64,000 nucleotides of DNA, from positions 21,610-85,609 of the forward strand of contig CAZNRY010000001.1 of the NCBI GenBank assembly GCA_964575675.1, written 5' to 3'. A model generated the notes under the pieces. The model saw nothing but the letters and a program-made list of their open reading frames with translations, was not told the origin of the DNA and did no database searches. This document shows positions 16,903 through 25,445 of this stretch, one piece after another; the stretch's first letter is position 1; each line of letters begins with the position of its first letter. The stretch comes from CAZNRY01 sp964575675 (GTDB lineage Bacteria; Eisenbacteria; RBG-16-71-46; CAIMUX01; VGJL01). Both the position numbers and the translations under genes were made by a program.

Positions 16903-19127
16903 CGCAGCAGGGTCACCTTCTGGTAGGTGGCCGCGTTCACCGCTTCGAGCCGCACGAAATATACCCCGCTCTCGACCCTGTGCGATGCGGTGTCGGTCCC
17001 GTCCCAATCCGTTTCGTTCATTCCGGGCAGGCCCGTTCCGTGGCGCAGCAGGCGGACGAGTCTTCCCTGCGCATCGACGATCGAGAGATGGATGTGCTCA
17101 GCCTCCGGAAGCTGGTACCGGATCCGCGTGCTTGATCGAAACGGATTGGGTGTTCCGCCGAGAACGACCGCAACCCCAGGGCTGGTGCTCGTGCCGCTCG
17201 AGCCGTCCTCAGCAGGCGGCGCGTCGCTGACCTCGGGCGTCCAGCGATAGACGTCCCCGTTGGGGGTCGTGGCGGCGAGGATCGTCCCGTCCTGGAGCTT
17301 CAAGAAGCGCAGGATCTCGTGCGCCCCGGAGAGGGATCCCTCCGCGGCCCAAGTTTGCCCTTCGTCCGCTGAGCTGCATGCGACGAGATCCGGACCCGGT
17401 TGATAGCCGATCAAGAGCCGATGATCCTCAGCTTCGACGACGTCATAGACGCGCACGGCATGGACCGGGCCGATCATCACCCGGCTGGTGGAATCCCATG
17501 TCGCGCCGCTGTTGACGCTGCGGAAGACATACCCTCCGTTCGCGTGGACCCAACCCGTGCACCAGATCACCCCGCCCTCGGTTTCGAGGTACGACTCGAT
17601 GCTGGAGACATGGGTTCCGAATGAGGCCGGGAGGCTCTGCGCCGTCCACGTGAGCCCGCCGTCGATCGACCGGTTCGGACGGCCCCAACCGCCCGCGAAG
17701 AGGGCGCCGTCCGCCGCCTCGAAGAGGGTCGCGACACCGTTGGATATACCGGCGGGCGTGCCGAGCTGGCTCCAGGTCGTTCCCTGATCCGCCGTCGCAT
17801 AGATCTGGCAGACCGGGGACGTCCCGGCGAGAATTCGCCCATCCGACGTTTCCAGTAGGGCCCGGACGGTCGTCAAGGCGGCGAGGTTGGCCGTGACCAG
17901 CCAGTGGTCGCCGCGGTCGGTCGAACGGAAGACGTCGCCGAGCGGGTAGGTGCCGGCGTAGATCGATCCGTCGCTCGCGGCGAGGAGCGAGTAAGCGATC
18001 ATCGCACCGGGGAGCGATCCGGTCGGCTCCCACGTCGCGCCAAGGTCGGCGGATCGGAATACCTTCGCTCCCGGCATCGTCGCCGCGTAAAGCGTGGCGT
18101 CGCGGTCGACGGCGAGGTCATAGACATTCCACGCGCCGGGGAGCTCGCCGGCCTTCGTCCAGGTGCCCGGCGCGGGAGAGACATCCCGAGGGGCGGGATC
18201 GGCGTTCAGATGGGCGACCCAGATGTCCTCGTCGCCGCGGCTCCCCTCGAATGCCTCCGAGCCGGTGTAGAAGTGGCTTCCGTCCCGATTGACGTATGGC
18301 GAGCACGCCACCCGATCGGTGTTGATCGGCGCCCCCATGTTGACGGGGCCGCCCCACGCCGAACCGGTCCAGGTCGAGACCCAGATGTCGCCGCCGCCGT
18401 ACCCTCCGGGACGAGGGCCGCCGAAATCGCTGAAGTAGAGCTTCGTCTTGTCGGCCGACAGAAACGGCCGCACCTCCGCTGCGGTCGTGTTCACCGGCGG
18501 ACCGATCGACCGCAGATTCGTCCACTGGAAGATCGAGGTTCCCCGGGTCGCGACCCAGATGTCCCGGTTGCGCACGAAGTAGATTTGCGAGAGGTCGCTC
18601 GCGATCGCGGGATCGGACCCCTGGAAGAGGCCGGTGATGGGACCGAACTGCCCCCCCGAGCGGATCGAGACGTAGACGAACCCCGCCCTCTCGAAGAAGA
18701 GGGTGTCGCCCGTCGCCGAGGTGCTCGGCCGCCGCTCCGGCGCCGGGGTGTTGATGTTCGGTCCGAGATTCGACCCCGGCCCCCAGACCCCGTTCACCGC
18801 GTCCCACTGCGCCGCATAGATGTCCCAGTCGCCCTGGAACCCCGGCTTCGCCGGGCCGTTCAGGCCGTCCCAGATGATGTAGAAGAGTTCCGTCTCATCC
18901 GCGGTCAGCCACGGATTGCAGTCGGGATTGTAGGAGGAGTTCTCGGTGCTGATGAGGTGGCTGAATCCCGAGCGCTCGCCCGTGGGCGTCGAAAGGGCAG
19001 GGTCCTGCGCGAGGCAGGTGCCGGCGGGGCTCGTGCCGGGAGGTTTTCCGGGCTCGCAGGACCCGGCCGGTTGTGTTCCCGCGACCGACGCGAGCAATAG
19101 CCAGGCTCCGATGATGGAGAAGCGCAT
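16899..19127 (-). CDS. Secreted beta-propeller protein (PD40 and BNR/sialidase-like repeats) with FlgD-like C-terminal module
   Basis: 742 residues. Signal peptide 1-17 (IIGAWLLLASVAG). Residues about 60-310 contain PD40/WD40-like blades (PSTSATGDTLFFERAG, PFLSADKTKLYFSDFGG, GGGDIWVSTW, NRDGSHFYTGSEAF). Residues about 325-640 contain BNR-type blades with the repeated motif VFRSADLGATWEPTG, VFRSTDRGDHW, IYATADQGTTWSQLG and VFRSVNSGATWDST. The last 80 residues are the FlgD/type-IX-like module (NPFRSSTRIRYQLPE, IVDAQGRLVRLL, ETDWDGTD, GVYFVRLEA). It is probably exported and bound at the surface, perhaps to glycans or proteins. No sialidase catalytic set is visible. The stop overlaps the MFS start. 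Confidence 0.85.
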   Translation of the reverse strand: MRFSIIGAWLLLASVAGTQPAGSCEPGKPPGTSPAGTCLAQDPALSTPTGERSGFSHLISTENSSYNPDCNPWLTADETELFYIIWDGLNGPAKPGFQGDWDIYAAQWDAVNGVWGPGSNLGPNINTPAPERRPSTSATGDTLFFERAGFVYVSIRSGGQFGPITGLFQGSDPAIASDLSQIYFVRNRDIWVATRGTSIFQWTNLRSIGPPVNTTAAEVRPFLSADKTKLYFSDFGGPRPGGYGGGDIWVSTWTGSAWGGPVNMGAPINTDRVACSPYVNRDGSHFYTGSEAFEGSRGDEDIWVAHLNADPAPRDVSPAPGTWTKAGELPGAWNVYDLAVDRDATLYAATMPGAKVFRSADLGATWEPTGSLPGAMIAYSLLAASDGSIYAGTYPLGDVFRSTDRGDHWLVTANLAALTTVRALLETSDGRILAGTSPVCQIYATADQGTTWSQLGTPAGISNGVATLFEAADGALFAGGWGRPNRSIDGGLTWTAQSLPASFGTHVSSIESYLETEGGVIWCTGWVHANGGYVFRSVNSGATWDSTSRVMIGPVHAVRVYDVVEAEDHRLLIGYQPGPDLVACSSADEGQTWAAEGSLSGAHEILRFLKLQDGTILAATTPNGDVYRWTPEVSDAPPAEDGSSGTSTSPGVAVVLGGTPNPFRSSTRIRYQLPEAEHIHLSIVDAQGRLVRLLRHGTGLPGMNETDWDGTDTASHRVESGVYFVRLEAVNAATYQKVTLLR

Positions 19128-19312
19128 GGTCAGCTACACCTCGCGGTCGAGTTCGGGGTGGAAGGATGCGCGGGCCGGCCGTCCGCTTCCGGCGGGCGTT
19201 CCGGCGATCCGCCTGATGGACATTCGAGCAAAATCGATGATACCAGAATCCGCGGAAGGCGGCCAGTTGTGCTAGGATCTTCCGTTCGATGGATCCTCGA
19301 AGGAGGCAGTCA

Positions 19313-21073
19313 ATGGCGAGCTCCACCCCTCGGAGCATCTACCAGGTCGAGCAGATCATGCGTCTGCCGCGGCACCTGAAGCAGTACATCGTCGATCAGA
19401 ACTACGAGCGCTATACGCCGGTGGATCACGCGGTCTGGCGGCACATCATGCGGCAGGCCGTGTCGTTCCATCGCCGGCACGCGCACGAGGCGTACGTCGA
19501 CGGATTGCGCAAGACGGGGATCGGGCTCGAGCGGATCCCGAGGATCGACGAGATGAACGCCATACTCGGCCGGATCGGATGGGGGGCGGCGCCCGTCGAC
19601 GGGTTCATCCCGCCCGCGGCCTTCATGGAGTTCCAGGCGCACCGCGTCCTCGTGATCGCGGCCGACATGCGGCAAGTGGACCACATCGAGTACACGCCGG
19701 CCCCCGACATCGTCCACGAGGCAGCGGGGCACGCCCCGATCATCGCGGACGGGGAGTACGCCGAGTACCTCCGCCGCTTCGGTGAATACGGGTCGAAGGC
19801 GATCTCGTCGCGACCGGATCTCGAGCTTTACGAAGCGGTCCGGCACCTCTCGATCGTCAAGGAGGCCCCGGGCACGGCGGTCGAGGAGCTTCGCGCGGCC
19901 GAACAGAAAGTCGCCGTGGCGCAGACGTCCCTTGTGGAGCCGTCCGAGATGGCGCTTCTCACGCGACTCCATTGGTGGACCGTCGAATACGGTCTGATCG
20001 GCGATCTGAACGATCCAAAGATCTACGGCGCAGGACTCCTTTCTTCGATCGGCGAGGCGGCGCACTGCCTGACGCCGGCGGTCGCGAAGCTCCGCTACTC
20101 GGTCGATGCGGCCGGATATCCGTTCGACATCACCTCGTACCAGCCGCAGCTCTTCGTGGCCGAGAGTTTCGCGCACCTGAACGCTGTTCTGGAGGAGTTC
20201 GTCGCGGGGATGTCGTTCCGCCGCGGCGGCGCCGTCGGACTGAAGCGCGGGCTGGACTCGGGACAGGTCGTGACCGCGACCTACTCGTCGGGGCTCCAGG
20301 TTTCGGGCCGACTTTGCGAGCTCCTGCTCGACCGCGACGGGGAGCCCGCCTACCTGCGGACCGCCGGTCCAACGGCGCTCGCGACCGCCGGCAGGCAGCT
20401 CGCCGGACACGGCGCCGCCTACCACGCCGGCGGCTTCGGCTCTCCGGTGGGCTGGGTGCGCGGCTGCGTGCGCCCCCCGGAGCAGCTCGACGAGGGCGGG
20501 CTTCGATCGATCGGCCTGGAGCTGGACCGGGAAATCCGTCTCGAGTTCACGAGTGGGGTCGTGGTCGCGGGAAAGCTCGAGCGGATCGTCCGCGAGGACG
20601 GCAGAGTGATCCTCCTCTGCTTCTCGACGTGCAGGGCGACCCTCGGTGAACGCACCCTCTTCGATCCGGCCTGGGGCGTATTCGACATGGCGGTGGGCGA
20701 GAGGATCGTCTCGGTTTCTCAGGGAGCGGCCGACAAGGACGCCTACGAAGATGTCGGCTTCGTTCCCAAGGAGCGGACGATCCGGGTGCAGGTGGACGGC
20801 GAGGCACAGGATCTCAACCGGCTCTATGCCTCCGTGCGAGAGATCCGCGAGGCGGATCGCGGACACGAAGCGCTCCCCGCGCTCTTCCGCTCGGCGCGCG
20901 CGCGGCGCCCGGAGGATTGGCTTCTCGCCCTCGAGATCCTCGAGCTCCTCACGGCGAGGGGGATGGAGCAAAGTTTGCAGGAGGAGATCCGGCGCTTCCT
21001 CGACGGGGAGAAGAAGGATCCCGCGCGCGCGAGGCTGATCGAAGCCGGGCTCGCATTGCTCGCGACCGCCTGA
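19313..21073 (+). CDS. Aromatic amino acid hydroxylase (phenylalanine 4-monooxygenase-like) with long C-terminal extension
   Basis: 586 residues. The N-terminal 320 are a biopterin-dependent hydroxylase domain. The iron ligands are the two His of PDIVHEAAGHAPI (about 135 and 140) and the Glu of WWTVEYGLIG (about 225). LFVAESFAHLN (about 281) is the usual late helix. The family converts Phe to Tyr using tetrahydrobiopterin, O2 and non-haem iron. Bacterial PhhA is about 260-300 residues; the additional 260 residues here are beta-rich (RLEFTSGVVVAGKLERIV) then helical, resembling the extended hydroxylases of some Bacteroidota. ATG 19313 has AGGAGG upstream; an ATG at 19289 has none. Confidence 0.9.
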   Translation: MASSTPRSIYQVEQIMRLPRHLKQYIVDQNYERYTPVDHAVWRHIMRQAVSFHRRHAHEAYVDGLRKTGIGLERIPRIDEMNAILGRIGWGAAPVDGFIPPAAFMEFQAHRVLVIAADMRQVDHIEYTPAPDIVHEAAGHAPIIADGEYAEYLRRFGEYGSKAISSRPDLELYEAVRHLSIVKEAPGTAVEELRAAEQKVAVAQTSLVEPSEMALLTRLHWWTVEYGLIGDLNDPKIYGAGLLSSIGEAAHCLTPAVAKLRYSVDAAGYPFDITSYQPQLFVAESFAHLNAVLEEFVAGMSFRRGGAVGLKRGLDSGQVVTATYSSGLQVSGRLCELLLDRDGEPAYLRTAGPTALATAGRQLAGHGAAYHAGGFGSPVGWVRGCVRPPEQLDEGGLRSIGLELDREIRLEFTSGVVVAGKLERIVREDGRVILLCFSTCRATLGERTLFDPAWGVFDMAVGERIVSVSQGAADKDAYEDVGFVPKERTIRVQVDGEAQDLNRLYASVREIREADRGHEALPALFRSARARRPEDWLLALEILELLTARGMEQSLQEEIRRFLDGEKKDPARARLIEAGLALLATA

Positions 21074-21111
21074 GCTGCGACGGACCGCCGTCCCGATCTC
21101 CTTCGACATGA

Positions 21112-21117
21112 TATGAT
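21112..21117 (+). promoter_or_regulatory. Possible -10 element placed for a leaderless transcript
   Basis: TATGAT ends 6 bases before the ATG at 21124, and no Shine-Dalgarno-like sequence lies between. This spacing is that of leaderless promoters. There is no obvious -35. Confidence 0.3.
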
Positions 21118-21123
21118 CGCGCC

Positions 21124-22743
21124 ATGCGGAATGGCGATGGCGCGGGGAGGATCCCGGGGAGAACTTTCGCCGCGCGGTTCGCGCCCCTGCTTCTGGCCCT
21201 GGTCCTGCTGGCGGTCTATCTTCTCGGACTCCATCCGGGTGTCGACGCGGGGGATTCCGCCGAGCTCCAGCTGAACGCGCCGCTCCTCGGGATCTGTCAC
21301 CCGCCCGGCTACCCGGTCGAGATCACGATCGGCAGGCTCTGGATCCTGCTGCCGTTCGGCGGGAGCATCGCCTGGCGCATGAATCTCCTCATGGCCGTGA
21401 TGGGCGTCCTCGGCTGTCTCGCGTTGTATGGAAGCGTTCGGCGGATCACCGGGCAAGTCCTGCCGGGGGCCGTCTCGGCCCTGCTCCTCGGCCTGAGCGG
21501 CGTTTACTGGAGCCACTGTCTGGTCGCGGAAGCGTACGTCTTCTACGGCGCGTTCCTCCTGATCGGACTCTACGCGGCCGTCCGCGCCTTCGACGGCGGC
21601 GGCCCTGCGTGGCTCTTGGGAGCTTCCTTGTTCGTGGGCATCGCTGTCTGGGACCGTCCTTCCGAACTCTTCGTCCTTCCTGCCTTCGGGATCCTGGGAT
21701 ACCTCCTGCGCGACCGGCTCCGCCTCACCCGGAAGGGCGCGGCCGCCGCGCTCGCGCTCTTCATTCTCCCGTTCGTTTTCTCGGTCGGCTGCTACCTGGT
21801 CCGCAACCAGCCCGACCGGCTCGCCCTCCGCGACGACGCGCAGCGCGACGAGATCCTGCAGGACGTCTCCAAGGAGATCTCCCGCGGCTACGGTCCCCAT
21901 CCGACCGCGCTCGGCAAGATCGGAAAGGCCGCGGGCTACTGTCTCGGGCTCAACTGGACCACGAACCCGCGCCTCCGCTTGAGCGTTGCCGGCAGGTCGC
22001 TCGTCGATTACGCCTCGATGTTGACCGGCGCCGGCGTGTTCGGCGTTCGGTCAGGCTCGGACGAGCAGGGCCCGAGCCGCAGAAACAACATAGGGACCTC
22101 GATCGGGCTTGCCGGCCTGATCCTAGCGGTCGCCGCGGTCAGGGCTCGGAAGAGGCACCGCGCGTGGGTCGCCTTCGGCTTGGCGCTCTTCGGGGGGAAC
22201 CTCCTCTTCGTGCTCTGGCACCACTCCTGGGACAACATGACCTTCACGGTTCCCGGGGTCGCGGGTCTCGCATTTCTCGCCGGTTTGGGATCGGTTCGGG
22301 ACGCGGATGGGGGCGGCCGGCGCCTTGCGCGCGTCCGCACGGCGGTGGCCTTCGCGGCGGTTCTCTTCCTCCTGCTCGTCAACTTCACCGCCGTCGGCCG
22401 GAAGGGTGAATCGGAGCGGTCTGCGATCGCCTTCGGCCGCGAGGTCGCGTCGGCGCCGTGGCCGGGCCAGAGCGTGATCCTCTGCAGCTATTGGCCCGCG
22501 ATGACCTTCCGTTATGTCTTGTACATTGAGGGAGGACGCCGCGATGTGCAGGTCCTCTGCGCCACACCATCGAACTACATGAAGCTGATCCGGCACTTCA
22601 CGGCGGAAGGACGATCGGTCTTCCTCCTGGCCGCGGAAGTGGCCGCTGCACGTCGCGAAGGGCTCGCGCGGGCGACGCAACCCGGCATCGAAAGCGTCGG
22701 ATTCCTGCTCGCGAATCCGACCGCTCGAGCGCAGGGGAGATGA
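21124..22743 (+). CDS. DUF2723-family membrane protein (GT-C glycosyltransferase type)
   Basis: 539 residues. The family signature is plain: DAGDSAELQLNAPLLGICHP then PGYPV (about 41-65), meaning an acidic residue in the first periplasmic loop followed by H-P-P-G-Y-P. About 10-11 membrane helices come next and a soluble C-terminal part runs from about 440. DUF2723 proteins are regarded as lipid-linked sugar transferases or protein O-mannosyltransferase relatives acting outside the inner membrane. The stop overlaps the next GT-C gene (ATGA), so the two are probably made together. The donor and acceptor are unknown. Confidence 0.85.
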   Translation: MRNGDGAGRIPGRTFAARFAPLLLALVLLAVYLLGLHPGVDAGDSAELQLNAPLLGICHPPGYPVEITIGRLWILLPFGGSIAWRMNLLMAVMGVLGCLALYGSVRRITGQVLPGAVSALLLGLSGVYWSHCLVAEAYVFYGAFLLIGLYAAVRAFDGGGPAWLLGASLFVGIAVWDRPSELFVLPAFGILGYLLRDRLRLTRKGAAAALALFILPFVFSVGCYLVRNQPDRLALRDDAQRDEILQDVSKEISRGYGPHPTALGKIGKAAGYCLGLNWTTNPRLRLSVAGRSLVDYASMLTGAGVFGVRSGSDEQGPSRRNNIGTSIGLAGLILAVAAVRARKRHRAWVAFGLALFGGNLLFVLWHHSWDNMTFTVPGVAGLAFLAGLGSVRDADGGGRRLARVRTAVAFAAVLFLLLVNFTAVGRKGESERSAIAFGREVASAPWPGQSVILCSYWPAMTFRYVLYIEGGRRDVQVLCATPSNYMKLIRHFTAEGRSVFLLAAEVAAARREGLARATQPGIESVGFLLANPTARAQGR

Positions 22744-25253
22744 TGGACGAGGATTCGGCGACGACGCGCGAGCCCCAGGATTCGCACGCCGGAGAGACCG
22801 CGCGGGTTGCGCCGGGAACACCCGGCGGCCTGCTCGCGTTCGCGGGGAGCGCCGTGCGCGGAAACGGCGGGTGGATCGCCCGGTGGCTTCCCTTCGCACT
22901 GCTCGGCCTTCTGTTCATCGTTCTCCTGCGGACGGCGTGGATGTCGGACGACGCGTACATCACTCTGCGCACGGTCGACAACTTCGTGCACGGTCACGGC
23001 CTCCGGTGGAATATTGACGAGCGGGTCCAGGCCTTCACGCACCCGCTCTGGATGTTCATCGAGTCGGCTCTCTACTTTGTTACAAGGGAAGCGTTCTGCA
23101 CGGTGATCTTCCTGTCGATTGCGGTCTCGATGTTCGCGGCGGGGTTGCTCGCTTTTCGCTCGCGGGCGCGTGTCGGGGCCCTCGCGCTGGGCGCTCTTGC
23201 GCTCCTCGCCTCGCGATCGTACATCGACTACTCGACATCCGGGCTCGAGAATCCGCTCACCCACTTGCTTGCGGTCGTCTTCCTCCTGAATCTGCGCCAC
23301 GAGGCCCCGGATCGGCGGCGCCTGTTCTTCCTGGGCGCGATCGCTGGGCTTGCCGCCCTCAACCGCATCGATTCGCTCCTCCTCCTCATGCCCGGACTTG
23401 CGTTTGCTTGGGGTCGATTCGGCTGGCGCAGGGGGCTGCCGGTCGTCCTCGCCGGATTCGTCCCGCTTCTGTGCTGGGAGGTCTTCAGTCTCTTCTATTA
23501 CGGGTTGCCGGTTCCGAACACAGCCCTGGCCAAGCTGAACACTGGAATCGACGGAGTGAGCCTCGCGCGCCAGGGGATCCGCTACCTGGCCAACTCGCTG
23601 CGAACCGATCCGGTGACCCTGCCCGTGATCGCGGCGGGCCTGGCCGTGGCCTTCGCGGGGAGACGCCGGCGGGACGCCGCGGTCGCGATCGGAATCCTCT
23701 GTACCCTCGCCTACATCGTGAAGATCGGCGGCGACTTCATGGGCGGGCGGTTCCTGTCGGCGCCGTTTCTCGCGTCGGTCGTCCTCCTGATGCAGGCCGA
23801 GCCGTTTCCCTTGCGGCACGGCCGGCCCGCGCTGGCCGTGATCATCCTCGGCCTCGCGATCGCGACGCCGCATCCATCGATCACAAGCGGGCCGGGTTTC
23901 GGCGTGCCGAGCACCGGAACGCTGGACGCAAGCGGAATCGCGGACGAGAGGCGGTTCTACTTCAGCATGACCGGAATGTTGAACAAAGATGCCTCATCGG
24001 AGAGGCCGGCCCGGCGATTGACCCGGACGGGACGCGAGGCCCGGCGGATGAAGTCGCCGATTCTCGTCGAGGGGATGATCGGGGTTGCGGGGTATGTCGC
24101 GGGCCCAGGCGTACACATCGTGGACTTTCACGCGCTGGCGGATCCGTTGCTCTCGAGGCTGCCGATCGTGGCGAAGGACAGGATGTACGAGGCGTTCATG
24201 ATCGGAAGCACCGGCAAGAAGGGGGCGGGGCCCTGGCGGATCGGCCACTTCCTGCGCAATGTCCCGGCCGGGTACCTGGAAACCGTCTTGACCGGCCGGA
24301 ACCGGATCGAGGAGCCCGAGCTCGCCGCCTTCTACGATCGACTCGCCTTCATGACCCGGGGACCGCTCTGGAGCGGGAAGCGAATCGTCGAGATCGCCCG
24401 CACAAATCTCGGCCGCTCTGGCCGCCTGATCGACCGGACCCATCCCCCGAAATTCGATGAGATCCGGTGGGAAGAGGTCATCGCCGTGCGCCCGGACGCA
24501 GCGATTGCCTATCAGAAGCGCGCCGAGGTGAGATTCGACGCGGGGGATCCGGAGGCCGCCATGGAAGACGCCCTGCAAGTGATCCGCCTCGATCCCCAGA
24601 ACGCGGAGGCGCACATTCAGATCGGCAGGATCGAGAGGGATCGTGGCAACCTGACGGTGGCGCTCGATGCCTTCCAGAAGGCGCGAGACGGAGCGCCGGA
24701 CAACGCCGCCGCCTACGCGCACCTCGGGGACACCTACATGAGGCTGGGCGACCAGGCGAAGGGGATCGAGAGCTTCAAGCAGGCTCTCCTCATCGACCCC
24801 GAGCTTTCCCTCGCCTACGCGAACATCGCCGTCGCCTACGCGCAGACCGGCCGCTTTGCGGACGCGGCGGTGTGGATCGCGAAGGCATACGAATGCTCGC
24901 CGGAGAACCCTCTGATCTGCGAGAACCGTGGGCTGATCCAGTTGCACCTGGGCAACAAGAAGGATGGCCTCGAGATGCTCGAGAAGGCGATCGCTCTGCA
25001 GCCCGATCTCGCCTCGTCCATTTCCGCTGCGGGGATCGCCTACGCCGACCTGGGGAACGACCGGCGCGCGCTGGAGCTCCTCGAGAGGGCCGTGACCCTC
25101 GACGCGGGCGACGCGGAGGCCGCCTACCGGCTCGGGCTGCTCCTCTTCGCGGGCGGCGAGAGGCAGCGCGCTCTCACGCTGTGGAACCGGGCGGCGGCGC
25201 TCGGCTTCGAACCGGCGCGGAAGGCCCTGGGCCCCGGAAACGACCCGCAGTAG
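22740..25253 (+). CDS. GT-C type membrane glycosyltransferase fused to C-terminal TPR repeats
   Basis: 837 residues. Part 1 (about 1-390): helices plus the catalytic-type loop MSDDAYITLRTVDNF (about 67-80) with the DD pair expected in GT-C enzymes, then NIDERVQAFTHPLW as in arabinofuranosyl/mannosyl transferase relatives. Part 2 (about 390-570): soluble, with the GDFMGGR loop and a C-terminal YDR region. Part 3 (about 570-835): about seven TPR units, for example AYAHLGDTYMRLGDQAKGI and LAYANIAVAYAQTGRFADA. Two adjacent ATGs (22740, 22743) are possible; the first overlaps the upstream stop. TPRs probably hold a partner protein. The CDS ends 5 bp before an inverted-repeat element. Confidence 0.8.
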   Translation: MMDEDSATTREPQDSHAGETARVAPGTPGGLLAFAGSAVRGNGGWIARWLPFALLGLLFIVLLRTAWMSDDAYITLRTVDNFVHGHGLRWNIDERVQAFTHPLWMFIESALYFVTREAFCTVIFLSIAVSMFAAGLLAFRSRARVGALALGALALLASRSYIDYSTSGLENPLTHLLAVVFLLNLRHEAPDRRRLFFLGAIAGLAALNRIDSLLLLMPGLAFAWGRFGWRRGLPVVLAGFVPLLCWEVFSLFYYGLPVPNTALAKLNTGIDGVSLARQGIRYLANSLRTDPVTLPVIAAGLAVAFAGRRRRDAAVAIGILCTLAYIVKIGGDFMGGRFLSAPFLASVVLLMQAEPFPLRHGRPALAVIILGLAIATPHPSITSGPGFGVPSTGTLDASGIADERRFYFSMTGMLNKDASSERPARRLTRTGREARRMKSPILVEGMIGVAGYVAGPGVHIVDFHALADPLLSRLPIVAKDRMYEAFMIGSTGKKGAGPWRIGHFLRNVPAGYLETVLTGRNRIEEPELAAFYDRLAFMTRGPLWSGKRIVEIARTNLGRSGRLIDRTHPPKFDEIRWEEVIAVRPDAAIAYQKRAEVRFDAGDPEAAMEDALQVIRLDPQNAEAHIQIGRIERDRGNLTVALDAFQKARDGAPDNAAAYAHLGDTYMRLGDQAKGIESFKQALLIDPELSLAYANIAVAYAQTGRFADAAVWIAKAYECSPENPLICENRGLIQLHLGNKKDGLEMLEKAIALQPDLASSISAAGIAYADLGNDRRALELLERAVTLDAGDAEAAYRLGLLLFAGGERQRALTLWNRAAALGFEPARKALGPGNDPQ

Positions 25254-25258
25254 GCGGC

Positions 25259-25445
25259 CTAGCCCGCATTTCTCACCACGGTTCGTCGCGAAACGGCGTC
25301 AGAGGGCCGGAGATGCAAGTCGCGCGATGCGAGGACGACGCAGGCATACTCGGTGCAGTATGCCGAGGAGGCCGAGCGAGCGCGGCGCAGCAGGTGCGGC
25401 CCTATGCGCCGTTGCAGCAGAATGCTGGTGAGAAATGCGGGCTAG
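25259..25445. repeat. 187-bp palindromic-ended element (MITE/REP-like) with perfect 20-bp terminal inverted repeats
   Basis: The left end CTAGCCCGCATTTCTCACCA (25259-25278) is the exact reverse complement of the right end TGGTGAGAAATGCGGGCTAG (25426-25445). The interior has its own hairpin, GCATAC TCGGTGCA GTATGC, at about 25343-25362. No ORF fills it. It lies exactly between two convergent stops: the TPR gene stop is 5 bp to the left, and the OmpA gene stop codon (minus strand) lies inside the right terminal repeat. It could be a non-autonomous mobile unit or a large bidirectional terminator. Confidence 0.85.

Noticed and set aside
16899..19127. Active sialidase
   Set aside because: Only the BNR/Asp-box type blades (SxDxGxTW) are seen. 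The arginine triad and nucleophilic Tyr of sialidases cannot be identified, so a binding or structural propeller is more likely.
22740..25253. TPR region as a separate gene
   Set aside because: The frame is continuous with the membrane part, there is no start with a ribosome site near residue 570, and such fusions are known.
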